A DNA stretch of 7,589 nt from contig JAZSHJ010000094.1 in the NCBI GenBank assembly GCA_045533175.1, forward strand, positions 1 through 7,589, written 5' to 3'. The notes beneath the pieces are model-generated. The model was not told where the DNA came from and made no database searches. It worked only from the letters and a program-made list of their open reading frames with translations. This stretch comes from SIG588 sp045533175 (GTDB taxonomy: Bacteria; Bacillota; Clostridia; Oscillospirales; Acutalibacteraceae). This document shows, one piece after another, positions 1-5,987 of the stretch (positions are counted from its first letter, which is position 1; every line of letters begins with the position of its first letter). The position numbers and the translations under genes were made by a program.

Positions 1-669
1 CAGTTTAAGGACAAATCCCAAAAGCACGCGGACAACATCAACCTCGGCTTGTTTGCCTATCCCACCTTGATGGCAGCAGACATTTTGCTGTATCAGCCGG
101 AATATGTGCCGGTGGGTGCGGATCAAAAACAGCATTGCGAACTCACCCGCGATATCGCCACCCGTGTGAACGGGGTATACGGCAACGTGTTCACCGTGCC
201 CGAACCCTACATTATGAAGGCGTGTGCCCGCGTGCGTTCTCTGCAAGCACCCACCCAAAAGATGTCGAAATCGGATGAAAACCAAAACTCCTACATCTCG
301 CTTCTGGACGATCGCGACACCGTGATCCGTAAGTTTAAGCGCGCGGTGACCGACAGCGAAGCTTCGGTGCATTACGCCGAAGGCAAAGACGGCATCAACA
401 ACTTGATGGAGATCTACTCCGCCGCGACGGGCAAAGATTTTGCCGCGATCGAGCAGGAGTTCCAAGGCCGCGGCTACGGCGATTTCAAACTCGCGGTGGG
501 CGAAGCGGTGGCGGATATGCTCGCGCCCATTCAGGAGAACTTCGCGATGTACATGAAGGATCGCGCGCAACTGGAAGCGCTGATGAAAGCGGGGGCGGAA
601 CACGCACAGTACGTGGCCAACCGCACGGTGCAGAAGTTGAAGAAAAAGATGGGGTTCGTATTGTTGTAA
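1..669 (+). CDS. trpS: Tryptophan--tRNA ligase, C-terminal part (5' end outside window)
   Basis: Class I aminoacyl-tRNA synthetase that charges tRNA-Trp with tryptophan in the cytoplasm. The reading frame is open from base 1, so this is a partial gene: 222 residues are visible and roughly the first third (HIGH-motif half of the Rossmann fold) lies upstream. Visible family signatures are YPTLMAADILLYQ (fragment residues about 20-32), VPVGADQKQH and ELTRDIA just after it, and the class signature KMSKS at bases 259-273 (residues 87-91), which sits near residue 195 in E. coli TrpS. The remainder is the helical anticodon-binding domain, ending in KKKMGFVLL, close to the usual TrpS C-terminus. It is followed by a small palindrome and a strong hairpin terminator shared with the convergent isomerase gene. 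Nothing looks truncated at the 3' end. Identification is essentially certain. Confidence 0.97.
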   Translation, partial: QFKDKSQKHADNINLGLFAYPTLMAADILLYQPEYVPVGADQKQHCELTRDIATRVNGVYGNVFTVPEPYIMKACARVRSLQAPTQKMSKSDENQNSYISLLDDRDTVIRKFKRAVTDSEASVHYAEGKDGINNLMEIYSAATGKDFAAIEQEFQGRGYGDFKLAVGEAVADMLAPIQENFAMYMKDRAQLEALMKAGAEHAQYVANRTVQKLKKKMGFVLL

Positions 670-684
670 GATACACCCTCCCAC

Positions 685-701
685 GGTGGCTGACAGCCGC
701 C
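685..701. repeat. Short intergenic palindrome (possible dispersed element)
   Basis: Between the trpS stop and the terminator, GGTGGCT-GAC-AGCCGCC can fold into a 7-bp stem (one G-T wobble) with a 3-nt loop, flanked by CCCTACA on the right. It has no T-run and is separate from the terminator at 714-754. From memory it resembles GC-rich palindromes scattered between genes in gut Clostridia genomes, but only one copy is visible here, so its status as a repeat is unverified. Confidence 0.3.
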
Positions 702-713
702 CCTACATTGGAC

Positions 714-754
714 AAAAACACACGGCAGGTCGCATGACCTGCCGTGTGTTTTTT
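714..754. terminator. Bidirectional intrinsic terminator, trpS / isomerase
   Basis: A perfect 14-bp stem (718-731 with 736-749) closes a GCAT loop. It is followed by T750-T754 on the + strand and preceded by A714-A718, which gives a U-tract on the - strand. It lies 45 nt after trpS and 15 nt after the end of the isomerase gene, so it can stop both convergent transcripts. Confidence 0.93.
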
Positions 755-768
755 ACCGGATTATGCAA

Positions 769-1540
769 TTATGCAAACACGTTTAAGATATCGCGGCAAC
801 GGACGACCGCTTCCTCGAAGGAGGGCAAGAAATTGCCTTCCAAGCTGATGCGGGCATCGTAGCCGCACTCTTTGAGTGCCGCCGCCCACGCTTCGCATTG
901 CGGGATGTCTTCGGCATGCGGCACGGCGCGATCCTCGTTCGCCCGAGCCAAATGGACGTGGCCGAGCATCTCTTTCGCACCGCGCACCGCATCCAGCGTT
1001 TCCCCACTCATAAACACGTGATAGAAATCCACCAAGCATTTCACGTTGGGATGGTTTGCCATTTCACAAACGCGCAACCCTTCCTCCACCGAATTGATGA
1101 GGTTGGTCTCCTTCGCATTGAGTGGTTCGACCGTCACATACATACCGTAACGCGATGCCACCTCGCCGCACACGGCAAGCGTTTTGGCAAAACGTGCAAA
1201 GTTCAGCTCATAATTCTCCCCTTCGGGAATACGGCGGGCCCCACCGCTGCCGATGACCGCGACCTTGCCGCCGAGTTGCGCCGCACGGGACAAACCCTTT
1301 TCGGCATAGACACCGATCGCGTCATAATCGATCTGATCCCCCACGATCTTCAACTCGGGCGGGAAGAAGCCGTTGTAGCTTTCGATCGGCAGGCCGATCT
1401 CTTCTACCTTCGCTTTAAACGCCGCAAAGGCCTCGTCGCTCATCTTCACAAGTTCGACCAACGGAAATTCGATATAGTCGTATCCCGCTTCTTTGATAAT
1501 CGTGAAGCGGTTAACATCGCCCACACACACCAAAACGCAT
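769..1540 (-). CDS. Sugar phosphate isomerase/epimerase, TIM barrel, with apparent 2-nt frameshift near its start
   Basis: Xylose-isomerase-like TIM-barrel protein of the tagatose/psicose 3-epimerase and hydroxypyruvate isomerase superfamily, expected to interconvert a ketose or related sugar using a divalent metal. Likely ligand positions are the acidic and His residues in VEPLN, LVDFYH, HVHLA and LEGNF, in that order and in the usual spacing. The substrate cannot be read from sequence. The start is the odd part. A good Shine-Dalgarno (GAGGTG, 1552-1547) sits 6 nt before an ATG at 1540, which begins MRFGVC, the typical family N-terminus, but that frame hits a stop at 1511-1513. The long frame (VCVGDVNRF onward) is offset. 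Adding one GT unit to the (GT)4 tract at 1523-1530 would give MRFGVCVGDVNRF and a 257-residue protein. The alternative is a weak in-frame TTG start at 1533 (254 residues), 13 nt from the Shine-Dalgarno. Base error, real pseudogenisation and slippage all remain possible. Confidence 0.85.
1523..1530 (-). repeat. (GT)4 dinucleotide tract at the frameshift point
   Basis: Read on the - strand, four GT units sit 10-17 nt after the A of the ATG at 1540. Four units put the start out of frame with the isomerase body; five would put it in frame. Such tracts are known slippage sites, but four units is short for programmed phase variation. Confidence 0.6.
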
Positions 1541-1546
1541 AATAAG

Positions 1547-1552
1547 CACCTC
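1547..1552 (-). promoter_or_regulatory. Ribosome binding site that points to the ATG at 1540
   Basis: GAGGTG with 6-nt spacing to ATG at 1540. Spacing to the first in-frame alternatives of the long frame (TTG 1533, GTG 1530) is 13 and 16 nt, which is poor. This is the main reason for preferring ATG 1540 plus a frameshift over a TTG start. Confidence 0.7.
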
Positions 1553-1572
1553 GTTTTCCTTACTTTATTTAC

Positions 1573-1601
1573 AGTATAGCGACTTCTCCTTGGCAAGTCA
1601 A
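1573..1601 (-). promoter_or_regulatory. Sigma-A-type promoter of the isomerase gene
   Basis: On the - strand, TTGACT (1601-1596), a 17-nt spacer and TATACT (1578-1573). Both hexamers match consensus at five of six positions and the spacing is ideal. It starts about 20 nt after the dinB stop, so the isomerase gene can be transcribed independently; I see no strong terminator between the two genes. Confidence 0.85.
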
Positions 1602-1607
1602 TGCCAA
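1590..1607. promoter_or_regulatory. Perfect inverted repeat centred on the -35 box, possible operator
   Basis: TTGGCA-TTGACT-TGCCAA on the - strand: two perfect 6-nt arms with the -35 hexamer exactly as the 6-nt centre. It has no following T-run, so it does not look like a terminator. A dimeric repressor bound here would cover the -35 box. No regulator gene is visible nearby and I do not recognise the operator family. Confidence 0.4.
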
Positions 1608-1620
1608 AAATTGCGGTATT

Positions 1621-2820
1621 TCAATGCTTTTCCCATTCGTTGTGCATGGTGGCGGCAGGGCCGATGGCATCCGTGCCGAAGCGGTCGCGAATACTGTCCA
1701 TAGCCCCCGCAAGGCGGCTTTGGCGCTCGTAATCGTCCGGCTCTTCCTCGAACAGCGAAAGTTGCTCGCTTTGCCGTTCGTCGGTGAGGGAAGCGGCCGT
1801 GATCGTGAGCATGCGAAGCGGTGCGGTTTCGCCCCAATGAGTGCGGATCAGATGCATCGCCGCCGCGGTGATATCCCGGGCCAAGTCGGTGGCACGCACT
1901 CCCGTCTGCCGTTGCACACTCACAAGCGCGGGAGATTTCAGCGTCACCTGCACCACCGTGGCATATCGCCCGCTTTGCCGCAAGCGTGCCGCCACCGTAT
2001 CCGCCAGCAACACCACCCCCGTGTGGATCTCGTCATAGCCCACAAGGTCGCGCGGGAAGGTGATGCCGTTGCCCACCGATTTCACTTCCCGCCGTTCGCC
2101 GTACCGCGCCACGGGACTGTCGTCCAACCCGCAGGCATAATCGTGGATCATCTCCCCCATTTTGCCAAGACGGGCGGCCACAAACGCACGATCGGCACGC
2201 GCCAGTTCTCCGATGGTGCGGATATACATCCCTTCCAACGTTTTGGCCGCCGCACGCCCCACATACAAAAGCGAGGTCACGGGAAGCGGATAGATCTTCT
2301 CTTCCACCGCGTCACGGCCGAACACGGTGGTGGCATCGGGTTTTTTATAATCGCTGCCGAGTTTCGCGAACACCTTGTTGAAGGACACCCCTACCGAGAT
2401 GGTAAGCCCCGTTTCCTCCCGCACGGTTTGGCGCAAGCGGTCGGCGATCGCCGCACCGTCACCGAACAGCAGACGACTGCCCGTCACGTCCAACCACGAT
2501 TCGTCGATACCGAAGGGTTCCACCATATCGGTGAAGCGGGCATAAATGGCATTCACGCGGTGGGAATATTCCTCGTATTCGTCGTGATGCGGCGGCACCA
2601 ACACCAGTTCGGGACATTTCTTTTGTGCTTGCCACACCGTTTCCGCCGTGGTGATACCATAGGCTTTCGCCAGTTCATTTTTCGCCAAAATGATGCCGTG
2701 GCGCTGTTCGGGATCGCCGCACACCGCCATGGGTACACGCCGCAAGTTGGGGTTGCGCACACATTCCACCGATGCAAAAAAGCCGTTGCAATCGGCGTGC
2801 AGTATCGTACGGTCAGCCAT
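1621..2820 (-). CDS. dinB: Y-family translesion DNA polymerase (DinB/Pol IV-like)
   Basis: Low-fidelity polymerase that bypasses damaged template bases. It is 399 residues, normal for Gram-positive members. The palm motifs are ILHADCNGFFASVE (residues 6-19; metal ligand D10, probable steric gate F15) and GIDESWLDVTGS (104-115; catalytic D106, E107). The VSFNKVFAKLGSDYKKPDA stretch (145-163) is the conserved Y-family segment near the end of the palm, and a little-finger domain follows from about 245. QLSLF at 353-357 matches the beta-clamp-binding consensus. It is followed by a 42-residue tail containing DSIRDRFGTDAI, as in the UmuC/UvrX-like Gram-positive branch rather than E. coli DinB, so the symbol is a family-level call. 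ATG 2820 is chosen because AGGGGG lies 6 nt upstream and the conserved N-terminus begins there; the open frame continues upstream only as a shadow of galE. It is transcribed alone from a divergent promoter. Confidence 0.93.
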   Translation of the reverse strand: MADRTILHADCNGFFASVECVRNPNLRRVPMAVCGDPEQRHGIILAKNELAKAYGITTAETVWQAQKKCPELVLVPPHHDEYEEYSHRVNAIYARFTDMVEPFGIDESWLDVTGSRLLFGDGAAIADRLRQTVREETGLTISVGVSFNKVFAKLGSDYKKPDATTVFGRDAVEEKIYPLPVTSLLYVGRAAAKTLEGMYIRTIGELARADRAFVAARLGKMGEMIHDYACGLDDSPVARYGERREVKSVGNGITFPRDLVGYDEIHTGVVLLADTVAARLRQSGRYATVVQVTLKSPALVSVQRQTGVRATDLARDITAAAMHLIRTHWGETAPLRMLTITAASLTDERQSEQLSLFEEEPDDYERQSRLAGAMDSIRDRFGTDAIGPAATMHNEWEKH

Positions 2821-2850
2821 GGTGTTCCCCCTCACATGCGTTCTGCATAC

Positions 2851-2879
2851 AGTATACCCCTTTTTCTCGTCAAAGGCAA
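2851..2879 (-). promoter_or_regulatory. Probable promoter of dinB
   Basis: TTGCCT (2879-2874), 17-nt spacer, TATACT (2856-2851) on the - strand, about 30 nt before the start codon. The -35 box is less ideal than its neighbours', consistent with a weaker or inducible promoter. An imperfect LexA-like half-site downstream is discussed under rejected items. Confidence 0.7.
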
Positions 2880-2890
2880 GTAAAAAGTAA

Positions 2891-2919
2891 TTGACAGCCC
2901 CTAAAAAGTGCGGTATACT
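2891..2919 (+). promoter_or_regulatory. Near-consensus promoter of galE
   Basis: TTGACA (2891-2896), 17-nt spacer, TATACT (2914-2919). This is a full -35 match and a five-of-six -10 match, with the start codon about 30 nt downstream. It is divergent from the dinB promoter with a 11-bp gap between the two -35 elements, so constitutive strong expression of galE is expected. Confidence 0.9.
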
Positions 2920-2949
2920 GAACACAGCAATTTTTGGGGAGGTTTTTCT

Positions 2950-3963
2950 ATGTCGATTCTGATTACCGGCGGTTGTGGATACATCGGCAGTCACACGTGT
3001 TTGGAACTGCTCAAAGCAGGGCAGGATATCGTTGTGCTGGACAATTTTTACAATTCCAAGCCCGAACCTCTGCATCGCGTGGAGGAACTGTGCCAAACGA
3101 AAATCAAATTCTATGAAGCGGACATCCGCGACGAAGCGGCCCTTTGTCGTGTCTTTGAGGAAAACACCATCGACACCGTCATTCACTTTGCGGGACTCAA
3201 AGCGGTGGGCGAATCGGTGGAAAAGCCGTTGTTGTATTTCGACAACAACGTGGGCGGCACCGTCACCTTGTGCCGTGTGATGAACAAATACGGCGTGAAA
3301 CGCATCGTGTTCAGTTCGTCCGCCACCGTGTACGGGCGCAACCCCGTACCGTACACCGAGGATATGCCGGTGGGCGACGTTACCAACCCCTACGGTCGCA
3401 CGAAATATATGGTAGAGGAGATCCTGCGCGATCTGTGCACCTCCGATCCCGAATGGAGTGCGGTATTGCTTCGTTACTTCAACCCCATCGGTTCTCACGA
3501 AAGCGGCCGCATCGGGGAAGATCCCAACGGCATCCCGAACAACTTAATGCCCTACGTGTTGCAAGTGGCGGTAGGACGCCGTGAAAAGTTGTCGATATAC
3601 GGCGATGATTACCCCACCCCCGACGGCACGGGTATTCGCGACTACATCCACGTGGTGGATCTTGCACTCGGTCACGTGAAAGCGGTGGAATACGCCCGCC
3701 GTCACACGGGTGCCGAAGCGATCAACCTGGGCACGGGGCGCGGCACCAGCGTGCTCGAATTGGTACATGCGTTTGAAAAAGTGTATGGGCGCGACCTGCC
3801 GTACATCATTGCGCCCCGCCGCGCGGGTGACTTGGCGGAATGCTATGCCGCGACCGACAAAGCGCGCGACTTGCTGGGTTGGGAAGCCACCCGCGATATC
3901 GACGATATGTGCCGCGATTCGTGGAAATGGCAATCCGAAAATCCGATGGGTTACGGCGAATAA
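2950..3963 (+). CDS. galE: UDP-glucose 4-epimerase
   Basis: NAD-dependent short-chain dehydrogenase-type enzyme interconverting UDP-galactose and UDP-glucose, in the Leloir pathway and as a supplier of sugar donors for surface glycans. It is 337 residues, against 338 in E. coli GalE. The NAD-binding Rossmann motif is GGCGYIGS (residues 7-14). The catalytic Ser lies in FSSSATVYG (S124, same number as in E. coli), and the YxxxK pair is Y148/K152 in NPYGRTK. YPTPDGTGIRDYIHV (221-235) and NLGTG (259-263) are classic GalE segments. The ATG at 2950 follows GGGGAGG with 7-nt spacing and starts exactly at the conserved MSILITGG; an earlier in-frame start at 2908 would fall inside the promoter. The gene is monocistronic between its promoter and a terminator. 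Specificity for N-acetylated UDP-sugars cannot be excluded from sequence alone. Confidence 0.97.
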   Translation: MSILITGGCGYIGSHTCLELLKAGQDIVVLDNFYNSKPEPLHRVEELCQTKIKFYEADIRDEAALCRVFEENTIDTVIHFAGLKAVGESVEKPLLYFDNNVGGTVTLCRVMNKYGVKRIVFSSSATVYGRNPVPYTEDMPVGDVTNPYGRTKYMVEEILRDLCTSDPEWSAVLLRYFNPIGSHESGRIGEDPNGIPNNLMPYVLQVAVGRREKLSIYGDDYPTPDGTGIRDYIHVVDLALGHVKAVEYARRHTGAEAINLGTGRGTSVLELVHAFEKVYGRDLPYIIAPRRAGDLAECYAATDKARDLLGWEATRDIDDMCRDSWKWQSENPMGYGE

Positions 3964-3975
3964 ATCGGTATAACG

Positions 3976-4015
3976 AAACCCCTCCCGTTCATACACATGA
4001 ACGGGAGGGGTTTTT
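3976..4015 (+). terminator. Intrinsic terminator after galE, overlapping the pdaA ribosome site
   Basis: A 17-bp perfect stem (3976-3992 with 3997-4013) with an ACAC loop; the 3' arm ends in the T-run 4011-4015. It starts 13 nt after the galE stop and ends at the base before the pdaA ATG. The 3' arm contains GGGAGGGG, so the same hairpin may hide the pdaA Shine-Dalgarno sequence in any read-through RNA. Confidence 0.9.
4003..4010 (+). promoter_or_regulatory. Ribosome binding site of pdaA, inside the terminator stem
   Basis: GGGAGGGG, 5 nt before ATG 4016 (7 nt when measured from GGGAGG). Pairing with CCCCTCCC at 3979-3986 would sequester it fully. It is the only good Shine-Dalgarno sequence near the gene start and supports ATG 4016 over the later GTG 4022 or TTG 4028. 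Confidence 0.75.
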
Positions 4016-4807
4016 ATGATAGTGGTTTTGCGGCGACGGCACCTGATCGTCGCCCTTGTGTGTGCGGTACTTCTGGTCGTGGCCCCCGTTGCGGCCATGT
4101 CTGCCGCACGGGAAACGGACGGCAAAGTGACAAACTGGGGGCTTTCCTTTCAGGCAGACGGGCGGCCTCCCACAGGAAACGCCACAACCGAGCATTTGCA
4201 AAAATACAACGCCTATTATTTGGGTGAGGACGAAAAGGTGATCTATCTCACCTTTGATGCGGGATTTGAAAACGGGCACACGCCCGCCATTCTGGATGCG
4301 CTTAAAAAGCACAACGCTCCCGCCGCCTTCTTTTTGGTGGGAAACTATCTGGAAACCGCACCCGATCTTGTGCGCCGCATGATCGCGGAAGGCCACACGG
4401 TGGCCAACCACACCTATCACCATCCCGATATGTCCGCCATCGCCTCAAAAGATGCGTTTCAAGCGGAACTGGCGGCCACCGAAAAGAAATTTTACGAGAT
4501 CACGGGACAGGAAATGCCGAAACTCTACCGCCCGCCGCAAGGAAAGTACAGCGAACAAAACCTGCAGTTTGCCAACGAGCTCGGTTACACCACCGTGTTT
4601 TGGAGTCTAGCGTACGTGGATTGGTACAAGGACGATCAACCCACCAAGGAGGAGGCGTTCAAAAAACTCATTCCCCGCATTCACAACGGAGCGATCGTGC
4701 TGCTTCACAGCACCTCCGCCACCAACGCCGCCGTGTTGGATGAACTGCTCACACGCTATGAAGAGATGGGATATCGGTTTGGGGATCTGTCGGAACTGGG
4801 TACATAA
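4016..4807 (+). CDS. pdaA: Peptidoglycan N-acetylmuramic acid deacetylase PdaA (spore cortex)
   Basis: NodB-fold polysaccharide deacetylase. In Bacillus, PdaA removes the acetyl group of muramic acid, a step toward the muramic delta-lactam of spore cortex. It is 263 residues, the same length as B. subtilis PdaA. The N-terminus has RRR (6-8) and a hydrophobic stretch (about 10-27), so it is a signal peptide or membrane anchor, with possible cleavage after AMSA. The PdaA-specific prefix NWGLSFQ...PPTGN (40-55) and KYNAYYLG (63-70) precede the catalytic domain. That domain has TFDAGFENG (79-87, D81), NHTYHHPD (131-138, H132/H136), RPPQG (172-176), VFWSLAYVDW (194-203) and LLHS (229-232, H231). 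Position 82 is Ala where classical NodB enzymes have a second Asp; PdaA proteins also lack it. No vegetative promoter is evident between galE and this gene. A sporulation-sigma promoter is expected from the Bacillus example but is only weakly visible. Confidence 0.92.
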   Translation: MIVVLRRRHLIVALVCAVLLVVAPVAAMSAARETDGKVTNWGLSFQADGRPPTGNATTEHLQKYNAYYLGEDEKVIYLTFDAGFENGHTPAILDALKKHNAPAAFFLVGNYLETAPDLVRRMIAEGHTVANHTYHHPDMSAIASKDAFQAELAATEKKFYEITGQEMPKLYRPPQGKYSEQNLQFANELGYTTVFWSLAYVDWYKDDQPTKEEAFKKLIPRIHNGAIVLLHSTSATNAAVLDELLTRYEEMGYRFGDLSELGT

Positions 4808-4845
4808 AAAACACGGGATGCCAGCGGGGCATCCCTTGTTTTTTT
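4806..4845. terminator. Bidirectional intrinsic terminator, pdaA / glycosyltransferase operon
   Basis: An 8-bp core stem GGGATGCC (4815-4822) / GGCATCCC (4828-4835) with a 5-nt loop, extended by AAAAAACA (4806-4813) against TGTTTTTT (4837-4844) across one mismatch. The A-run and T-run provide a U-tract in either direction. It overlaps the last bases of pdaA and the stop codon of the glycosyltransferase gene, so the two convergent genes are packed with no spare space. Confidence 0.88.
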
Positions 4846-5962
4846 ACAGTAATTCTTGAAGGGAATGTTTAAACTGCGCATCCAACGCATGCAACAAGGC
4901 TTGCCCGTCGTACCCATCCGTTGCATCCACCCGCAAGATAGCTTCGGCGATAGCCTTCGGCGACTGTTCGTCATAAAACGTTACATTCTCCCCCACCGCC
5001 GAGGTTTCCACCGCGGGGATGCGGACGCTGACCACCCGCAACCCGCTTGCCATATAAGCCAATATCTTAGACGGAAAGGATGTTGCATTATAGGCCCCGT
5101 CGGGATTCTGCGTGCTGAGTCCGATATCGCACTTTTGCACAAATCGGGTGTATTCCTCTCCGTGCAAACAACCGTCGTAGCTGACGGTGCAACCGCCCGC
5201 AAGAGCAAACGTCGCCGCCTGTGCTTCGATTTCGGCCGTCTCCTGCGGTGTACCGAATCCCAAAATGTGCATGTGATACGCGGTGGGTAAAAATGCCGCC
5301 GCGGCAATCGCGGCCGTCGCCCCGCCTTTGCGCGGATCAAACGTGCCTGCATACACGCAATGTATCTTGCCGTCGCCGAACGTATCCTTTACCCCTTCGC
5401 CCGTTTCGTACGTGCCAAGGCACACCGCATACGGTTTGTGGGCGGTGTTGAGTTGCTGTTCCATCAGTTCGGTCATGAACACGTACGCATCCGCCGTTTG
5501 AATAAACGCAATTTCCTGCGCACGCCGCGCCGCATCGCCGTTCACATCGGAATAGATCTCGCACACCTGCAAAATCAAGCGAAAATCACGCCGGCGGCGC
5601 AGTCGTTTTATTGCCCGCATCAACAAAAGCGAGTGATACACAACCAAGGTGTCGCCGTTTTGCACCTGCTCTTCCAGTTCCCGCTGCAACGCGCGGCGGT
5701 GATGCCATTGCCGCCGCAATCGCATCAACGGATTACGGCTTTTTGCAAGCGAGGCGGGGAATATAAGATCATATCCTTCCTCGCGGCGGCATTCACGCGG
5801 GGCAGCTGCCCCGTCCTTTCGGAAAGAGGGAGAGATCATGGTGACACGCCCGCCGATTGCAGACAAAGCGGACAACAGATACTTCATCATGGTCACGCCT
5901 GCCGGAGAGGCACTTCGTGTCCCGTCCGTATCATAGTTTCCCAAATACACCGTTTTGGCCAT
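4844..5962 (-). CDS. GT4-like (GT-B fold) glycosyltransferase
   Basis: Probable cytoplasmic, nucleotide-sugar-dependent glycosyltransferase for a surface polysaccharide or other glycan. It is 372 residues. The C-terminal donor-binding Rossmann half is clear: VYAGTFDPRKGG (203-214), MHILGFG (231-237), then CDIGLSTQNPDGAYNATSFP (278-297) and KILAYMASGLRVVS (299-312), the usual family 1/4 donor-site region. The N-terminal half (YLGNYDTDGTRSASPAGVT, 6-24) is the acceptor side and is poorly conserved. There is no signal peptide or transmembrane segment. An Arg-rich basic stretch at 81-126 could help peripheral membrane contact (inference). ATG 5962 is preceded by AAAGGAG at good spacing. It lies 25 nt after the GT2 gene in the same direction and ends in the shared terminator, so it is the second gene of a two-gene operon. 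Donor and acceptor are unknown. Confidence 0.85.
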   Translation of the reverse strand: MAKTVYLGNYDTDGTRSASPAGVTMMKYLLSALSAIGGRVTMISPSFRKDGAAAPRECRREEGYDLIFPASLAKSRNPLMRLRRQWHHRRALQRELEEQVQNGDTLVVYHSLLLMRAIKRLRRRRDFRLILQVCEIYSDVNGDAARRAQEIAFIQTADAYVFMTELMEQQLNTAHKPYAVCLGTYETGEGVKDTFGDGKIHCVYAGTFDPRKGGATAAIAAAAFLPTAYHMHILGFGTPQETAEIEAQAATFALAGGCTVSYDGCLHGEEYTRFVQKCDIGLSTQNPDGAYNATSFPSKILAYMASGLRVVSVRIPAVETSAVGENVTFYDEQSPKAIAEAILRVDATDGYDGQALLHALDAQFKHSLQELL

Positions 5963-5987
5963 TTTGCCCTCTCCTTTCCGTCCGATC

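Noticed and set aside
761..776. Tandem TTATGCAA TTATGCAA at the isomerase stop codon
   Set aside because: Only two 8-bp copies, one of them encoding the last residues and stop. No flanking element or integration-site features are visible.
898..1542. Open frame of 214 codons on the + strand opposite the isomerase gene
   Set aside because: Shadow of the isomerase coding sequence; no family resemblance and no ribosome site.
2832..2843. LexA-like site in the dinB leader (GAACGCATGTGA on the - strand)
   Set aside because: The first half matches the Gram-positive SOS box GAAC-N4-GTTC but the second half has two of four bases wrong. Position after the -10 is suitable, but the match is too weak to call.
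1624..2883. Long + strand open frame (419 codons) opposite dinB
   Set aside because: It is antisense to a clear Y-family polymerase, is rich in His, Arg and Gly as antisense translations of GC-rich genes are, and has no recognisable domain or ribosome site.
2898..2939. CCCCTAAAAA ... TTTTTGGGG inverted repeat around the galE -10 box
   Set aside because: One bulge and low-complexity arms. The left arm lies before the transcription start and the right arm is simply the Shine-Dalgarno region, so it is likely coincidental.
2821..3498. Upstream extension of the dinB frame into galE on the - strand
   Set aside because: The extension is antisense to galE and crosses both promoters. The conserved polymerase N-terminus and a good Shine-Dalgarno sequence start at 2820.
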